From: a virus
Length of the DNA: 64,000 nucleotides
IMG/VR virus record: IMGVR_UViG_3300042502_001233
Coordinates: 207,125 to 271,124 of that record
Strand: one strand, 5' to 3'
Part shown: in pieces, positions 1 to 9,152 of the stretch
Numbering within the stretch: the first letter of the stretch is position 1
Layout: each line of letters begins with the position of its first letter
Made by a program: the position numbers and the translations under genes
The notes under the pieces: model-generated
Seen by the model: only the letters and a program-made list of their open reading frames with translations
Database searches by the model: none
What the model was told of the DNA's origin: nothing

Positions 1-582
1 GTTATATTTTCATCATATACATCTTCAGATGTAACACACGTTACGTTAGGTGTTTATTCTATAGATATCATAGTACCAACAACCGAGTCAAACGAAAATA
101 CAATGTACAATGATGTTTGGAAAGGTGTGGTGATAAACGGTGTTACAAGACCAAATATTAGTTTAGATTTTGTAATGAGACCATCTATGGAATATTACAA
201 TATTGGAAACAACGATATGTTACCTAAAAAAATTGCTGTATCTATTGGTGGTATCAGAAACCAAGAAAAGATAAAACGTGGGGATGTTCGTAAGGGTATC
301 GTATCAGCTAGAATACCTTACACTGTAGAACAAACACAAACCATCGACAACCTTCAATATAGACTATATGTAAAAGAAGGTGTTAGAGAGTTAACAGTGA
401 TTGATTTCCAACCAGTTGAAATGGCAAATAATTACTACTATTTCTTGTTAGATACAGCTAGCCTTATCCCTAACACTTATTATTTAGATGTACTTGCAAC
501 ATCAAATTTAGAGGTTACAACAATTAAAAGCGTGGTTCAATTTGATATTGTAAACCAAGTTGAATTAAGAAAAGGCCAGTAA
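1..582 (+). CDS. C-terminal part of an unidentified virion-region protein
   Basis: The frame is open from base 1, so the gene begins outside the window. The first ATG (103) is internal to this frame and is probably not the start. 193 residues are visible, rich in beta-branched and aromatic residues and without cysteines, which fits a beta-structured virion protein. I do not recognise the family. The stop lies one base before the next ATG (584), so it is co-transcribed with the two leader-bearing genes that follow. Confidence 0.7.
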   Translation, partial: VIFSSYTSSDVTHVTLGVYSIDIIVPTTESNENTMYNDVWKGVVINGVTRPNISLDFVMRPSMEYYNIGNNDMLPKKIAVSIGGIRNQEKIKRGDVRKGIVSARIPYTVEQTQTIDNLQYRLYVKEGVRELTVIDFQPVEMANNYYYFLLDTASLIPNTYYLDVLATSNLEVTTIKSVVQFDIVNQVELRKGQ

Positions 583-583
583 T

Positions 584-1324
584 ATGAAAAGTTTTATAAA
601 ACAAAGACTCAGAGAACAATTAGTTGAGAGTATGCCAAATGAACTTATTGGTAATATAACAATTAATATTCCGTTTAACAAATTAGTGTTAGATAAATTA
701 AATTTAGAATGGGCTATTAGAAACATAAAAGAAAAACGACCATCCAGAAGCACCAATAAACCAATGCAAGTAGCGGTTAGCCATGACAACAAATATTATT
801 TATTAGATGGTTACCATAGACTAATAGAAGCTGTGTTAAACGGTGAAACTAGTACTAAAGGTATTGGGTTAAATAAATCTTATGAAGAACTTAAAAAAAT
901 GAATAAAATTGGTGTTGGTTGTGCTGGTGGTTCTGGTGATGAATTTTGTAATAACTTTAAAACCGTTGGTTCTATTGATATGATTAAAAATGAGTTTAAA
1001 CAAAACAATTTATCTGAGCAAATGATTGATGGACAAAACATGAATGGCACTATGCAAAATAGTTGCAACACAATGACTATTAATAGTTACGATGAAGCTT
1101 TGAGTAGGGTAGAAGCATCGCTTAAAGGTGTTAGTCCAGAAACAAGACAACAAGTTATGCAAAAAATTCACGTTCCGTTGGAAAATCTTAAACAAGAAGA
1201 ACAAAAATTAAACCGTGAAGAAAAATCACAACACATGACTGGTGATTCAATGCCAGACCAAGTAGACACCTATTGGCACCAGATTCAATCAACTTTGTGT
1301 GAATTGGGACCAGATTTTGAATAA
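584..1324 (+). CDS. ParB/sulfiredoxin-fold-like protein with virion leader
   Basis: 246 residues. It opens with MKSFIKQRLRE, the leader shared with several other genes here, ending in an L-R-E site that could be cut by the prohead protease. Residues about 64-84 contain YYLLDGYHRL, which resembles the DG-x-HR core of ParB/sulfiredoxin-fold nuclease domains. The C-terminal half is Gln/Asn/Met-rich and helical, with no family I recognise. The gene lies 1 nt after the upstream stop and 2 nt before the next start. A head-packaged nuclease-like effector is an inference; the ParB-like fold rests on one motif. Confidence 0.6.
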   Translation: MKSFIKQRLREQLVESMPNELIGNITINIPFNKLVLDKLNLEWAIRNIKEKRPSRSTNKPMQVAVSHDNKYYLLDGYHRLIEAVLNGETSTKGIGLNKSYEELKKMNKIGVGCAGGSGDEFCNNFKTVGSIDMIKNEFKQNNLSEQMIDGQNMNGTMQNSCNTMTINSYDEALSRVEASLKGVSPETRQQVMQKIHVPLENLKQEEQKLNREEKSQHMTGDSMPDQVDTYWHQIQSTLCELGPDFE

Positions 1325-1326
1325 CT

Positions 1327-1773
1327 ATGAAACGATTAATAAAACATTTATTACGAGAAGCGATGTTGGAGCCTATCTTAAATGATAATTTTCACCAATG
1401 GTTTGATGGTAGTCAAGTTGTTGATGACAATGGTAACCCACTTGTGTGTTACCATGGTACCAGTAAAAGTTTTTCTACTTTTAATCGTAAACATTCAGCA
1501 CAAGGTGTGTTTTGGTTTACTAGTGATAAAAACAAAATAATCGCTGGAGAAGCTGGTGCCGCATCTAGAGATGCGATTATCCCAGTATTTTTATCAGCTA
1601 AAAACTTAGCTGGATGGAGCGAATATGGAAAACTAGGATTAGGTCAAATACAAGGTAGAGGTTACGATGGTGTTAAATTAGATGATGATTACATTATTTT
1701 TGAACCAACTCAAATAAAATCTATTAACAACAAAGGTGAATGGAGCTCAAACAATAAAAATATTTTTAAATAA
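1327..1773 (+). CDS. Predicted ADP-ribosyltransferase-like protein with virion leader
   Basis: 148 residues. The leader MKRLIKHLLRE (1-11) is followed by a compact domain whose features match phage/polyvalent ART-like domains: FHQWFDGSQVVDDNGNPLV, then CYHGTSKSF (41-49), a VFWFTSD strand (61-67), RGYDGVKL (111-118) and IIFEPTQIKS near the end. T4 Alt is a head-packaged ADP-ribosyltransferase that enters the host with the DNA, and the leader here suggests the same route. Catalysis is not proven by the motif alone, and the target is unknown. It is the last gene of the small plus-strand operon that begins before base 1. Confidence 0.7.
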   Translation: MKRLIKHLLREAMLEPILNDNFHQWFDGSQVVDDNGNPLVCYHGTSKSFSTFNRKHSAQGVFWFTSDKNKIIAGEAGAASRDAIIPVFLSAKNLAGWSEYGKLGLGQIQGRGYDGVKLDDDYIIFEPTQIKSINNKGEWSSNNKNIFK

Positions 1774-1799
1774 TATTTACATTTAAAATAGTTTTTATT

Positions 1800-1807
1800 A
1801 TATTTAT
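1800..1807 (+). promoter_or_regulatory. Late-type ATATTTAT motif before the 1916 gene
   Basis: ATATTTATGATTATACG lies in the 142-nt gap between the ART-like gene and the zinc-ribbon structural gene. It leaves a leader of about 110 nt, the longest leader at any of these sites in the window. The leader includes an AACTC...GAGTT inverted pair and may be structured. Confidence 0.45.
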
Positions 1808-1915
1808 GATTATACGTTAACTCCGTATTGGTTTTGAGTCAGAAATGGCTTCAGAGTTGTCTAGGCAACAAAGAAATTAGTACAATAATAACAATAAATT
1901 AAAAGTTAATTAAAC

Positions 1916-2902
1916 ATGAAAAACTTAAATTATGTGGTACCAAAAATGCCAACAGCTAATTTGGCTGTAAACAAAAGTAGAGTTAAGCTCTACAACAAGC
2001 AAGGCGATTTGCCAACTTATTACTTACAAAAAAAGCAAGAGTTCCAGATTGAACTTTTCAATCCAACTACGGACACTGTACTTGCTAAAATTACACTTAA
2101 CGGAAATGTTATCTCACAAGGTGGTCTTGTTTTAAATCCTGGCCAAAGAGTATTCCTTGACAGATACTTAGACGTTGCCAAAAAATTCTTATTTGATACT
2201 TACGAAGTAGCTAACACACAAGAAGTTAAAGAAGCTATTGTAAACAACGGTGACTTCAAAGTAGAATTCTATAGAGAATCAAAACCAAGACCTAGAAATC
2301 CAATAATAACTCTTGGTGGTCTTGGCAAAAGAAGCGTTTTTGGTGGACCAAATTATGACCAAGGGATTATTCGTTACGACAGTACAAACACTGGTGGTTA
2401 CGTTTACAATTCAGGCACTGCACCTAACACACCGTTGTGTAATACATTCACAACGTCTACTAATGCTGTTGGTGGGTTATATTCAACAACTGGTTTGTTA
2501 AGTGGTGATATTTCAAACACCGTTTCAACTAGCGCATTCTATAGTTCAAACGTAAATTATAGCGACACCTTAAACGGTGAAGTTACAATGGATTGTATGT
2601 CGACTGAAAAAAGTGTTGAAACACCTAAAGATTTAACTAGAAGCAAAGGTTTAAAAGCTAAAAAATCTAAATCAATTGAAACTGGTAGAGTTGAACAAGG
2701 TTCACATTCTGACCAAAAATTCAAAACTGTTGATAAAGATTTTGAATGGTTCGCATTCCATACTGTAGAAGCAAAATTACTCCCAATATCTCAAAAAATA
2801 AACACAGCTGAAGATATCAACGTAAAAAGATATTGTACAAACTGTGGTGCCAAACTAAGTAAAGGACAAAAGTTCTGTGCTAACTGCGGCACAAAAGCTT
2901 AA
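1916..2902 (+). CDS. Putative structural protein with C-terminal zinc ribbon
   Basis: 328 residues. The first ~130 residues form a conserved-looking beta domain (KLYNKQGDLPTYYLQKKQEF, then LNGNVISQGGLVLNPGQRVF) that I associate with phage and giant-virus proteins of unknown role. A Gly/Asn/Ser/Thr-rich middle follows. The C-terminus has two CxxC pairs (YCTNCGAKL...KFCANCGTKA) forming a zinc ribbon. The gene has its own long leader and a strong terminator, as expected for an abundant late product such as a head decoration or fibre-associated protein; that role is inferred. Confidence 0.6.
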   Translation: MKNLNYVVPKMPTANLAVNKSRVKLYNKQGDLPTYYLQKKQEFQIELFNPTTDTVLAKITLNGNVISQGGLVLNPGQRVFLDRYLDVAKKFLFDTYEVANTQEVKEAIVNNGDFKVEFYRESKPRPRNPIITLGGLGKRSVFGGPNYDQGIIRYDSTNTGGYVYNSGTAPNTPLCNTFTTSTNAVGGLYSTTGLLSGDISNTVSTSAFYSSNVNYSDTLNGEVTMDCMSTEKSVETPKDLTRSKGLKAKKSKSIETGRVEQGSHSDQKFKTVDKDFEWFAFHTVEAKLLPISQKINTAEDINVKRYCTNCGAKLSKGQKFCANCGTKA

Positions 2903-2930
2903 AAAAAAAATAATTAATGTTAACGTATAT

Positions 2931-2958
2931 AAAAACCCTAGATTTCTCTAGGGTTTTT
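2931..2958. terminator. Bidirectional terminator between convergent genes
   Basis: A perfect 12-bp stem (aaaaaccctaga/tctagggttttt) with loop tttc and flanking A- and T-tracts separates the plus-strand 1916 gene from the minus-strand gene ending at 2961. Confidence 0.9.
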
Positions 2959-2960
2959 TT

Positions 2961-3401
2961 TTATTTTATTAATTTATTTAATTGGTTTATTATTTCATTT
3001 GATTGGGTATCCCATTTTATTATAATATCAACACCATTTGATTTTTTTGGATGGTCAGATATACGTACTGGTATGCCATTAAATGTAAAATAAATAGAAT
3101 TTGTTGAAATAGATGCGTTAAAATCATCCATTTTACCTTTATTATTTAACCATTTTGTTGTTTTATTTATTTTATGATTAGTTAACATGTTCTTAAAACT
3201 ATTATAACTATATGAACCTTTATTTTTTTTTTGTAATTTATAAAAAATCTTGGTTTTTCTGTTAAATCATAGTGTGTAGAAACATTCCTTACAGATAAAT
3301 TAGGGAAATATTTTTTTACCTTCAATATATAACGGGTCATTTAAAATTTCATTATCGTTTGTTAGATTTTCTCTAAGTAATTTTTTTATCAATCTTTTCA
3401 T
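2961..3401 (-). pseudogene. Leader-bearing virion gene broken by two homopolymer indels
   Basis: Read on the minus strand, ATG at 3401 starts MKRLIKKLLRE, another copy of the shared leader. The frame stops after 'GKKIFP'. Dropping one base from the A7 run (3311-3317) restores a coherent frame (KYFPNLSVRNVSTHYDLTEK). Adding one base to the A10 run (3223-3232) then joins the frame that ends at 2961 (75-residue ORF ending NQLNKLIK). The reconstructed protein is about 145 residues with no recognised domain. The start follows the TAA of the upstream gene by 1 nt. It is either a decaying gene or a product of two homopolymer sequence errors. Confidence 0.65.
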
Positions 3402-3402
3402 A

Positions 3403-4182
3403 TTATCCATATACTACTTCACCCATAACACACAATTGTAAAAATATATCAGCATCGTTAGCATCATATTGCTCGTCAAGTATATTTTCCCAAACATCTG
3501 GGTAATCTTTTTTAACTATTGTTATTGCTTCAAGAATTGAATTCATATCTACAGTACCTAACAATCCTTTATCAGAATGTGTTTCAGTGTAATCATCTTC
3601 ATCATATTCTTCTTCAGCATCATAAAATTGAACATAACCACCTTTAAGGATATATTCACCAATGGCTTCAGATACTGGCTGACCCATTTCCTTGGCTTTA
3701 TAACGAACTTCTTTTGGTAAATGCTTTATGTGGTACCAATAATTTGAACCACCCTCTAACGCGTCTACAAATAGGTTTATAATATCTTCTTTCCCAAAGG
3801 TTCTAGATTCTCTAGCTTTAAGTTTTTCTTCTTCGTATTTTTTATTGTTCAAATATTGTGTTGAAACTCTATTAAAAATATCTTCTCTATTAATATTCTC
3901 CCAATTTTTAACATATTTTTCTAATGTATGTATTCTATCTTCTTTTTCTTTCTTTATATTAAGAATATAATCCGTTGGAACACCTTCAAGTTTACCACTA
4001 GCCATTGCAGTCAATATAGAATCCAAAACTTTATGCGTTGTTTCTAACTCATCTTTTAATTTTTCTTGTTGTTCTTTGGCTTGAATCATTTCTCGATTAA
4101 CAATTTGGTTTATCTGGTCCAAATCTTCAGGTGTTAACCCTTCTAACCCTTCTCTAAGTAATTTTTTTATATATTCTTTCAT
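3403..4182 (-). CDS. Coiled-coil protein with virion leader
   Basis: 259 residues, starting MKEYIKKLLREGLEG. Long charged helices with heptad character occupy roughly residues 25-135 (for example REMIQAKEQQEKLKDELETT), followed by an acidic Asp/Glu/Tyr stretch (YDAEEEYDEDDY) and a compact C-terminal part. No enzyme motif is visible. The leader and the acidic/coiled-coil make-up resemble core or internal head proteins of T4-like phages; this is inference. Confidence 0.6.
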   Translation of the reverse strand: MKEYIKKLLREGLEGLTPEDLDQINQIVNREMIQAKEQQEKLKDELETTHKVLDSILTAMASGKLEGVPTDYILNIKKEKEDRIHTLEKYVKNWENINREDIFNRVSTQYLNNKKYEEEKLKARESRTFGKEDIINLFVDALEGGSNYWYHIKHLPKEVRYKAKEMGQPVSEAIGEYILKGGYVQFYDAEEEYDEDDYTETHSDKGLLGTVDMNSILEAITIVKKDYPDVWENILDEQYDANDADIFLQLCVMGEVVYG

Positions 4183-4186
4183 ATCT

Positions 4187-4194
4187 ATAAATAT
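4187..4194 (-). promoter_or_regulatory. Late-type motif 4 nt before the 4182 start
   Basis: On the minus strand ATATTTAT-AG-ATATG ends almost at the start codon. If it is a -10 element the mRNA would be leaderless or nearly so. Confidence 0.45.
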
Positions 4195-4202
4195 CCTATA
4201 AC

Positions 4203-4886
4203 TTATAAAAGTTTCGTACCTTTACTTAAATTATCTGGACCCCATAACGGTTGAAGATTGCTTAATTTCCAACACTCTTTAAACCCAATATCATCAGTAC
4301 TCTCAAATTGAAAACTATTCATCGGTATCTTATGGTCAACATGCCATTCACCATAATTATCCCATGTCATTCCAATAGCGAATAATGCTTCTAAATGTAT
4401 CATTAATTCTTCTATTGAATAACCTAATAAATCAAAAGTTTTATTGGTTTTCTTAACACCACGTTCTTTTAATAATTGCCATACAGCGGTTCTAGTTCTA
4501 ACACCTAATCGGTATTTAGGGTCTTCAGCACGTCTTTTACGTTCATAGTCTCTAGCGTATTTATTTACGTGTTCACGATTATTTTCTCGCCAATTAGTGT
4601 GATATTCACGTAAACCATCTCTATTACTTTTAGACCATTTTTTATTATATTCACTTATTTTTTCTTTATTTTTTTTAATGTATTTTTTGTTAGCCACGGA
4701 TTTACCACCTATATTTCTCCTACCAGATGGACCGATGTTCACTCCATTTTCTTTAAGTGTTCTTAATATTATTGTTTTATGAAAACCCATACGTTCACTA
4801 ATAGTTGTAGAACCTAATAATTCATCATTATACATTTTTAAACATTCTAAAATTTGTTCTTGTGTTAATTCTATTTTTTTGCTCAT
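4203..4886 (-). CDS. HNH homing endonuclease
   Basis: 227 residues from the ATG at 4886; an upstream in-frame start reads through promoter-like sequence and is rejected. The N-terminus has a helix-turn-helix-like segment. The middle is Lys/Asn-rich and repetitive, as in other phage HNH enzymes. The C-terminus carries WHVDHKIPMNSF and LSNLQPLW...NLSKG, the HNH His-Asp-His and Asn motifs. A TATATTTG box lies about 20 nt upstream. It sits as a single-gene insertion between the capsid gene and a leader-bearing gene, typical of a free-standing selfish endonuclease. It shares its central and C-terminal layout with the HNH genes at 51.0 and 57.1 kb. Confidence 0.9.
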   Translation of the reverse strand: MSKKIELTQEQILECLKMYNDELLGSTTISERMGFHKTIILRTLKENGVNIGPSGRRNIGGKSVANKKYIKKNKEKISEYNKKWSKSNRDGLREYHTNWRENNREHVNKYARDYERKRRAEDPKYRLGVRTRTAVWQLLKERGVKKTNKTFDLLGYSIEELMIHLEALFAIGMTWDNYGEWHVDHKIPMNSFQFESTDDIGFKECWKLSNLQPLWGPDNLSKGTKLL

Positions 4887-4944
4887 TTTCTTATAATTTA
4901 TACAAATATATAAATAATAGATTATAAAGTCAAGGATATAACGC

Positions 4945-4972
4945 AAAAAAGGTGGAAATAAATCCACCTTTT
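4945..4972 (-). terminator. Terminator after the capsid gene
   Basis: Stem AAAAGGTGGA/TCCACCTTTT with a six-base loop and a following T-tract on the minus strand, about 20 nt past the capsid stop. Confidence 0.85.
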
Positions 4973-4994
4973 AAGTTTATATTATTAAGAGTGA

Positions 4995-6884
4995 TTATCT
5001 CAACTCATTAATATTGAATGTTTGTACACCATCCACTCTTAAATGTCCGTAGAAACGGTTGTTAACAGTTTTTTTCGCGTAACGAGTCATGATACCTTTC
5101 ACTGGAGCAAAGTTGAATGGGTTATACATTGTAGGTGTCAATTGTAATGGCACGTATGGAGCATAGATGTATCCAGTGTCTAACAATGATTTACCTTTGT
5201 GACCAATGATGATAGAGTAAGATGGTGCATAAGGGTCACGGTACACTTGGTAACGTCCACTTAAAGAACCGATTCTTTCAATACCCATGTTGTATTGGTC
5301 TTGCTCTGGGTTAGCGTCACTTACGTGGAAGTATTCTAAGTCATCAAAGATAGCTGAGATTTCTGAAGATACTACGATAAAGTTAGCACCACCTCTAAGA
5401 GTTGATTTATGGATTTGAGCAGAGATTTGGTTTAATTTAGTAATTAAAGTTTGGTTCCACTCTTTTTGTGTGTATGGTGCAGCAGCATTACCTGTAGCTT
5501 TTCTCCATCCGTTGTAGTCCCAACGCAATTGCCATGCAGCAGCTTTACGTAAGTCTCTAAGGATTTCACGGTCGATTTCAGCAGCAACTTGCTCAGAAAG
5601 CATTGCAGTTAATTCAGCTTCAGCGTCGATGTTGTGGAATGCACTAACGTCTTGCGCTAACTCTGGAGACCATGTAGCTCTTAATTTTCTTTCTTCAACT
5701 GATACTACAACTTCATCTAATCTGAAAGATACTTCTCCCATTTCAGTTTCAAGTTCTAATGTAGCGTATTCAGCCCAAGTTACAACTAAACCAGCACCAC
5801 CTAAAGCACTTGTACTAGTGATAGCAGATACAGTAGTAGCGGAAGCACCTACATAACCATCGTATGTTGCAGTACCTACAGCAGCAGCACCTGTACCAGC
5901 AGTTGAACCAGCTGGGTGAGTCAAGTCTAACTCAATGTACATAACACCGTTTGGTGTAGTTAATATTGGGTAACCACTAGCGTTAGTGTTTTTAGTTTGA
6001 ACAATACCACTACCGTATTTTTGAGTTACAAGACGGAATGGAACTTCACCACCAGCAGCGATAATTTGGTTACCATCACGGTCTAAAATAGCGTTAGTAG
6101 AAACAACTTTCAACGAAGCCAAGAATGACTCAGTATCCATATTGTTACCATCAGGACCAGTTAATACTTCTCTACCAGCAGCAGAACCAGCACCACCTGT
6201 GAAACCTGAAATAGACAATAAAGCATTTCTTACAGAACCATCAGCAGCTGTTGGGTAACTATTTGATGGAGTTGCAGTAGTAAATTCACCATTAGTTCCT
6301 AAAGTTTGACCGTTAGCGTTAGTAATACTATAAGATACAATTGTAAGAGTACCTTTTGAGTTATCGAATAAACCATCATTGTAGAAAATATCATACAAGT
6401 TTTTAGCCATCCAAGGAGTCATTGTACAAGTACTAGTAGCAGTTTTAACACATGAAGGAATACCATCATACCCCATTGAAGTGTGAGCAGAGAAAGTAGG
6501 TCCATCACCGTTGTAGTAATCACCACCTTGACCAGCAGCGTTTACACGCTCTGAAGTTAAAGGTACGAAGAAGAACAATTTACCGATTGGCATGTTCATA
6601 GCTTGTACTGATACAACGTCATTAGCTAATAATTTTGAGAAAACTCTACGTACAATTGGGAATACTACAGTTTCAAAAGAACCTGAGCTACCAGCAGTAG
6701 TTGATTCAGTCAATAATGAAGACGCTTGGTTTTCATATAATTGAGCGATGTTTTCTTTAACGTGGCCTCTAAGACCATCTAGGAATCCTAATGAATCCCA
6801 TTTTTGTTGAGTCTCTAAACGGATAGCCTTCATGTGGTTTAATCCGATGTTACCAACTTGTCCAGATGTTAATAAATGTGACAT
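4995..6884 (-). CDS. gp23: Major capsid protein, T4 gp23 type
   Basis: 629 residues (T4 gp23 has 521). The start MSHLLTSGQVGNIGLNHMKA and the segment FETVVFPIVRRVFSKLLAND are typical of gp23, as is the C-terminal NNRFYGHLRVDGVQ region. Residues 57-60 (LLTE) form an (L/I)-x-E site followed by a Ser/Thr/Gly-rich stretch, where gp21-type proteases remove the capsid propeptide (T4 cuts after residue 65). The middle (about 200-400) is an Ala/Gly/Thr-rich insertion relative to T4. It is the terminal gene of the minus-strand head operon, directly after the scaffold gene. Confidence 0.95.
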   Translation of the reverse strand: MSHLLTSGQVGNIGLNHMKAIRLETQQKWDSLGFLDGLRGHVKENIAQLYENQASSLLTESTTAGSSGSFETVVFPIVRRVFSKLLANDVVSVQAMNMPIGKLFFFVPLTSERVNAAGQGGDYYNGDGPTFSAHTSMGYDGIPSCVKTATSTCTMTPWMAKNLYDIFYNDGLFDNSKGTLTIVSYSITNANGQTLGTNGEFTTATPSNSYPTAADGSVRNALLSISGFTGGAGSAAGREVLTGPDGNNMDTESFLASLKVVSTNAILDRDGNQIIAAGGEVPFRLVTQKYGSGIVQTKNTNASGYPILTTPNGVMYIELDLTHPAGSTAGTGAAAVGTATYDGYVGASATTVSAITSTSALGGAGLVVTWAEYATLELETEMGEVSFRLDEVVVSVEERKLRATWSPELAQDVSAFHNIDAEAELTAMLSEQVAAEIDREILRDLRKAAAWQLRWDYNGWRKATGNAAAPYTQKEWNQTLITKLNQISAQIHKSTLRGGANFIVVSSEISAIFDDLEYFHVSDANPEQDQYNMGIERIGSLSGRYQVYRDPYAPSYSIIIGHKGKSLLDTGYIYAPYVPLQLTPTMYNPFNFAPVKGIMTRYAKKTVNNRFYGHLRVDGVQTFNINELR

Positions 6885-6917
6885 AATTTGTTTTTTTATT
6901 TTTTTATTGGGTTATTG

Positions 6918-8267
6918 TTATCTTTTTTCAACTCTGTGAATTAAATCCATAATTCTTTTAGTTGAAGGGTCAACATACGCAGTGCTTTCGTTCAATTGTT
7001 TTGAAGTACTTGTAGTTGCCTCTTTTATAATTTTGTTTTCTACTGATTCTGAAATTGGTTTTCTTGATTCCAATTCGTTAGCAATAGTTTTGTAAAGTCT
7101 TTTTGACTCTTTAAGGTTTGTTACTTCTTCATCAAATCTTTTGATGATAGTTTGTTTCTCACCTTTTGTTGTAGAGTGTTCCATAAACAATCTAGTTACA
7201 TATGTTAAATTGCTGTTGAATACTACAGTTTCTACTAATTTTGTTCTAAATTCTTTAAGAGCTACTCTGAATTCTTGATTCTCAGCTTTAAGTTTAGTTG
7301 CTTCAGTTAATAAACTGTTATATTTTTTAGCTGTTTCAGAAACTATCTGTTTTGCTTTGTTTACTGTTTCATCGATTTTTTTACCGTCTACAGATTTTTT
7401 ACCGTATCCTAAGTGAGAAGAACCGTGTCTTCTTTGACCTTGATGACCAGCATAACCATTAACGTTACCGATGTTTTCTTCCAATTCTTCCTCTTCTTCG
7501 TCCAATTCTTCCTCTTCGTTCAAATTTTCTTCTTCATCAGATTCCTCTTCAGTTTCTTCACCTTCTTCGTCTTCGTCATCACCTTCTACATCATCACCTT
7601 CTTCGTCATCTAATTCGATTTCGTAGTCCATGTCTTCACCTTCTTCGTCTTCTTCTTCACCACCCATTTCAGCTGGTTCTAAATCTAACTCTTCTTCACC
7701 ACCCATTTCAGCTGGTTCTAAATCTAACTCTTCATCATCACCCATTTCTGGTTCTGAAGATGGAGCTTGACCGTCAAGTTTAACAACATATTCTCCTGGT
7801 TCTGTAATGTTTAAGTGAAGTTCATCACCTACAATTTCAATTTCGTCTTCGCCACTTAATTTTTTGTAAATTGCGATTACTTCATCGTCTGGTGCTCCAA
7901 CCATATCGATTTCATCTGATGCGTCTATATCATCCATTCCTATACCACCCATGTCGTCACCCATGTCGTCACCCATGTCAGTATCAGGTTCTAAACCACC
8001 TTCTACATCACCCATGTCGTCGCCCATTTCGCCACCAAGGTCTTGGTTATCGATATCATCTCCACCTAATGTTTCAACGTCGTCACCCATTTCGGTGTCA
8101 ACATCTTCTTCGTCGTAAATCTCTTCTTTTAGAGATTCTTTCACAACACCATTAATTTCTTCTTTCGCAACCGAACGAAGTATTTCTTTGGTATTGGCAT
8201 TAAGAGCATTCTGAATATTGTTAATATCCAAAAGTGCTTCTTCAAGTATAGATTTTTTATCTGCCAT
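6918..8267 (-). CDS. gp22: Prohead core scaffold protein, gp22-like
   Basis: 449 residues, extremely acidic between about 50 and 260, with short internal repeats (GDDMGDDMG; two copies of DLEPAEMGGEEE). Helical, charged ends flank it (SILEEALLDINNIQNALNAN at the N-terminus; a C-terminal coiled coil ending MDLIHRVEKR). The position between the prohead protease and the capsid gene is that of T4 gene 22, whose product forms the prohead core and is degraded by gp21. The assignment rests on order, composition and helical ends rather than on residue-level identity. Confidence 0.8.
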   Translation of the reverse strand: MADKKSILEEALLDINNIQNALNANTKEILRSVAKEEINGVVKESLKEEIYDEEDVDTEMGDDVETLGGDDIDNQDLGGEMGDDMGDVEGGLEPDTDMGDDMGDDMGGIGMDDIDASDEIDMVGAPDDEVIAIYKKLSGEDEIEIVGDELHLNITEPGEYVVKLDGQAPSSEPEMGDDEELDLEPAEMGGEEELDLEPAEMGGEEEDEEGEDMDYEIELDDEEGDDVEGDDEDEEGEETEEESDEEENLNEEEELDEEEEELEENIGNVNGYAGHQGQRRHGSSHLGYGKKSVDGKKIDETVNKAKQIVSETAKKYNSLLTEATKLKAENQEFRVALKEFRTKLVETVVFNSNLTYVTRLFMEHSTTKGEKQTIIKRFDEEVTNLKESKRLYKTIANELESRKPISESVENKIIKEATTSTSKQLNESTAYVDPSTKRIMDLIHRVEKR

Positions 8268-8329
8268 TTTATCTTTTTTTATATGTTTTTTTTTTATTAG
8301 ATAAACAATAAGATGTTTTTCATTTGTTA

Positions 8330-8337
8330 ATAAATAT
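8330..8337 (-). promoter_or_regulatory. Late-type motif before the scaffold-capsid pair
   Basis: ATATTTATTAACAAATG on the minus strand, about 63 nt before the scaffold start. It could drive scaffold and capsid genes separately from the upstream protease. Confidence 0.45.
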
Positions 8338-8387
8338 GTGTGGTTTTACCAAAAATCACTTTTTTGATAAAAAATTATTATTTTTAT

Positions 8388-9113
8388 TTAGCCATTTAAA
8401 AAATTATCCAATTTATCATTCAGTGATTCAGTCATAAGTGGCTTCTTAATCTCGGTATTTTCCACATATGGTCGCGCTTCTTCATGATTTTTAAAAATCC
8501 AAGCGTCTGGTGTTGAAGGTGCTGTAACAACATCCCAACAAATAATTTCGAAGTCATCTTGTACAATTTGTTCTCCATTTTTACCTTCTTTTAACGAACC
8601 AACTCCTCTGGAAGACACACCAATTTTTATTCTGTTTCTTAATAGATTAGCTACTTCATCACCTTTGGTAGATACAATTCCCAAATTAATAAACCCAGGT
8701 GTCATTAGAATCTCCATCTTACCCATAAGTGTTTTACCTTCCCACCATGTTTCTACAATGTTGTGGGAAATTCTATCACCAGCAATAATAGAAGACTCAG
8801 GGTGGTCTAATTCACCCACAGCTCTACGCTCACGTATGGCTTCTTGATATATTTGATTTTGTTTTTTTAAAATTGATTCTGGGTAAATTCTACCGTTACG
8901 ATTAAGTACATCGTATTTTTGTAGTACCACATAGACAATTAACGGTTCAACTATTGCTAGTTTGCTGCCTGTGTCTAATTTCTTTATTTCGTTTATGAAT
9001 GCTTGGTTTCTTGGTTCATCAGGGTTGATGTACCCAGCGTCTTGTTCAATTAGACCACCCCAACCAGTTTCTCCACGTTTTAATACTTTGAAGTCTTTAT
9101 AATTTATATCCAT
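8388..9113 (-). CDS. gp21: Prohead maturation protease, T4 gp21 family
   Basis: 241 residues. GELDHP (100-105) holds the predicted catalytic His, and GVSSRGVGS (165-173) the catalytic Ser, of the herpesvirus-type serine proteases (peptidase S78-like) that mature T4-like heads. NRNGRIYPE (71-79) is also family-typical. The enzyme would degrade the scaffold and trim proteins at (L/I)-x-E sites, such as those in the capsid protein and in the shared leader described in the findings. It stands between head-core genes and the scaffold, as in T4. Confidence 0.92.
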   Translation of the reverse strand: MDINYKDFKVLKRGETGWGGLIEQDAGYINPDEPRNQAFINEIKKLDTGSKLAIVEPLIVYVVLQKYDVLNRNGRIYPESILKKQNQIYQEAIRERRAVGELDHPESSIIAGDRISHNIVETWWEGKTLMGKMEILMTPGFINLGIVSTKGDEVANLLRNRIKIGVSSRGVGSLKEGKNGEQIVQDDFEIICWDVVTAPSTPDAWIFKNHEEARPYVENTEIKKPLMTESLNDKLDNFLNG

Positions 9114-9132
9114 AATTTGCTAGCTTATAGAT

Positions 9133-9140
9133 ATAAATAT
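9133..9140 (-). promoter_or_regulatory. Late-type motif before the protease gene
   Basis: Minus-strand ATATTTATATC about 20 nt upstream of the protease start, just downstream of the terminator at 9153-9182. Confidence 0.5.
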
Positions 9141-9152
9141 ATTACAATAACA

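Noticed and set aside
7871-8155. Plus-strand ORF rich in His, Arg and Leu opposite the scaffold gene
   Set aside because: Produced by the complement of Asp/Glu-rich codons; no start context and no family.
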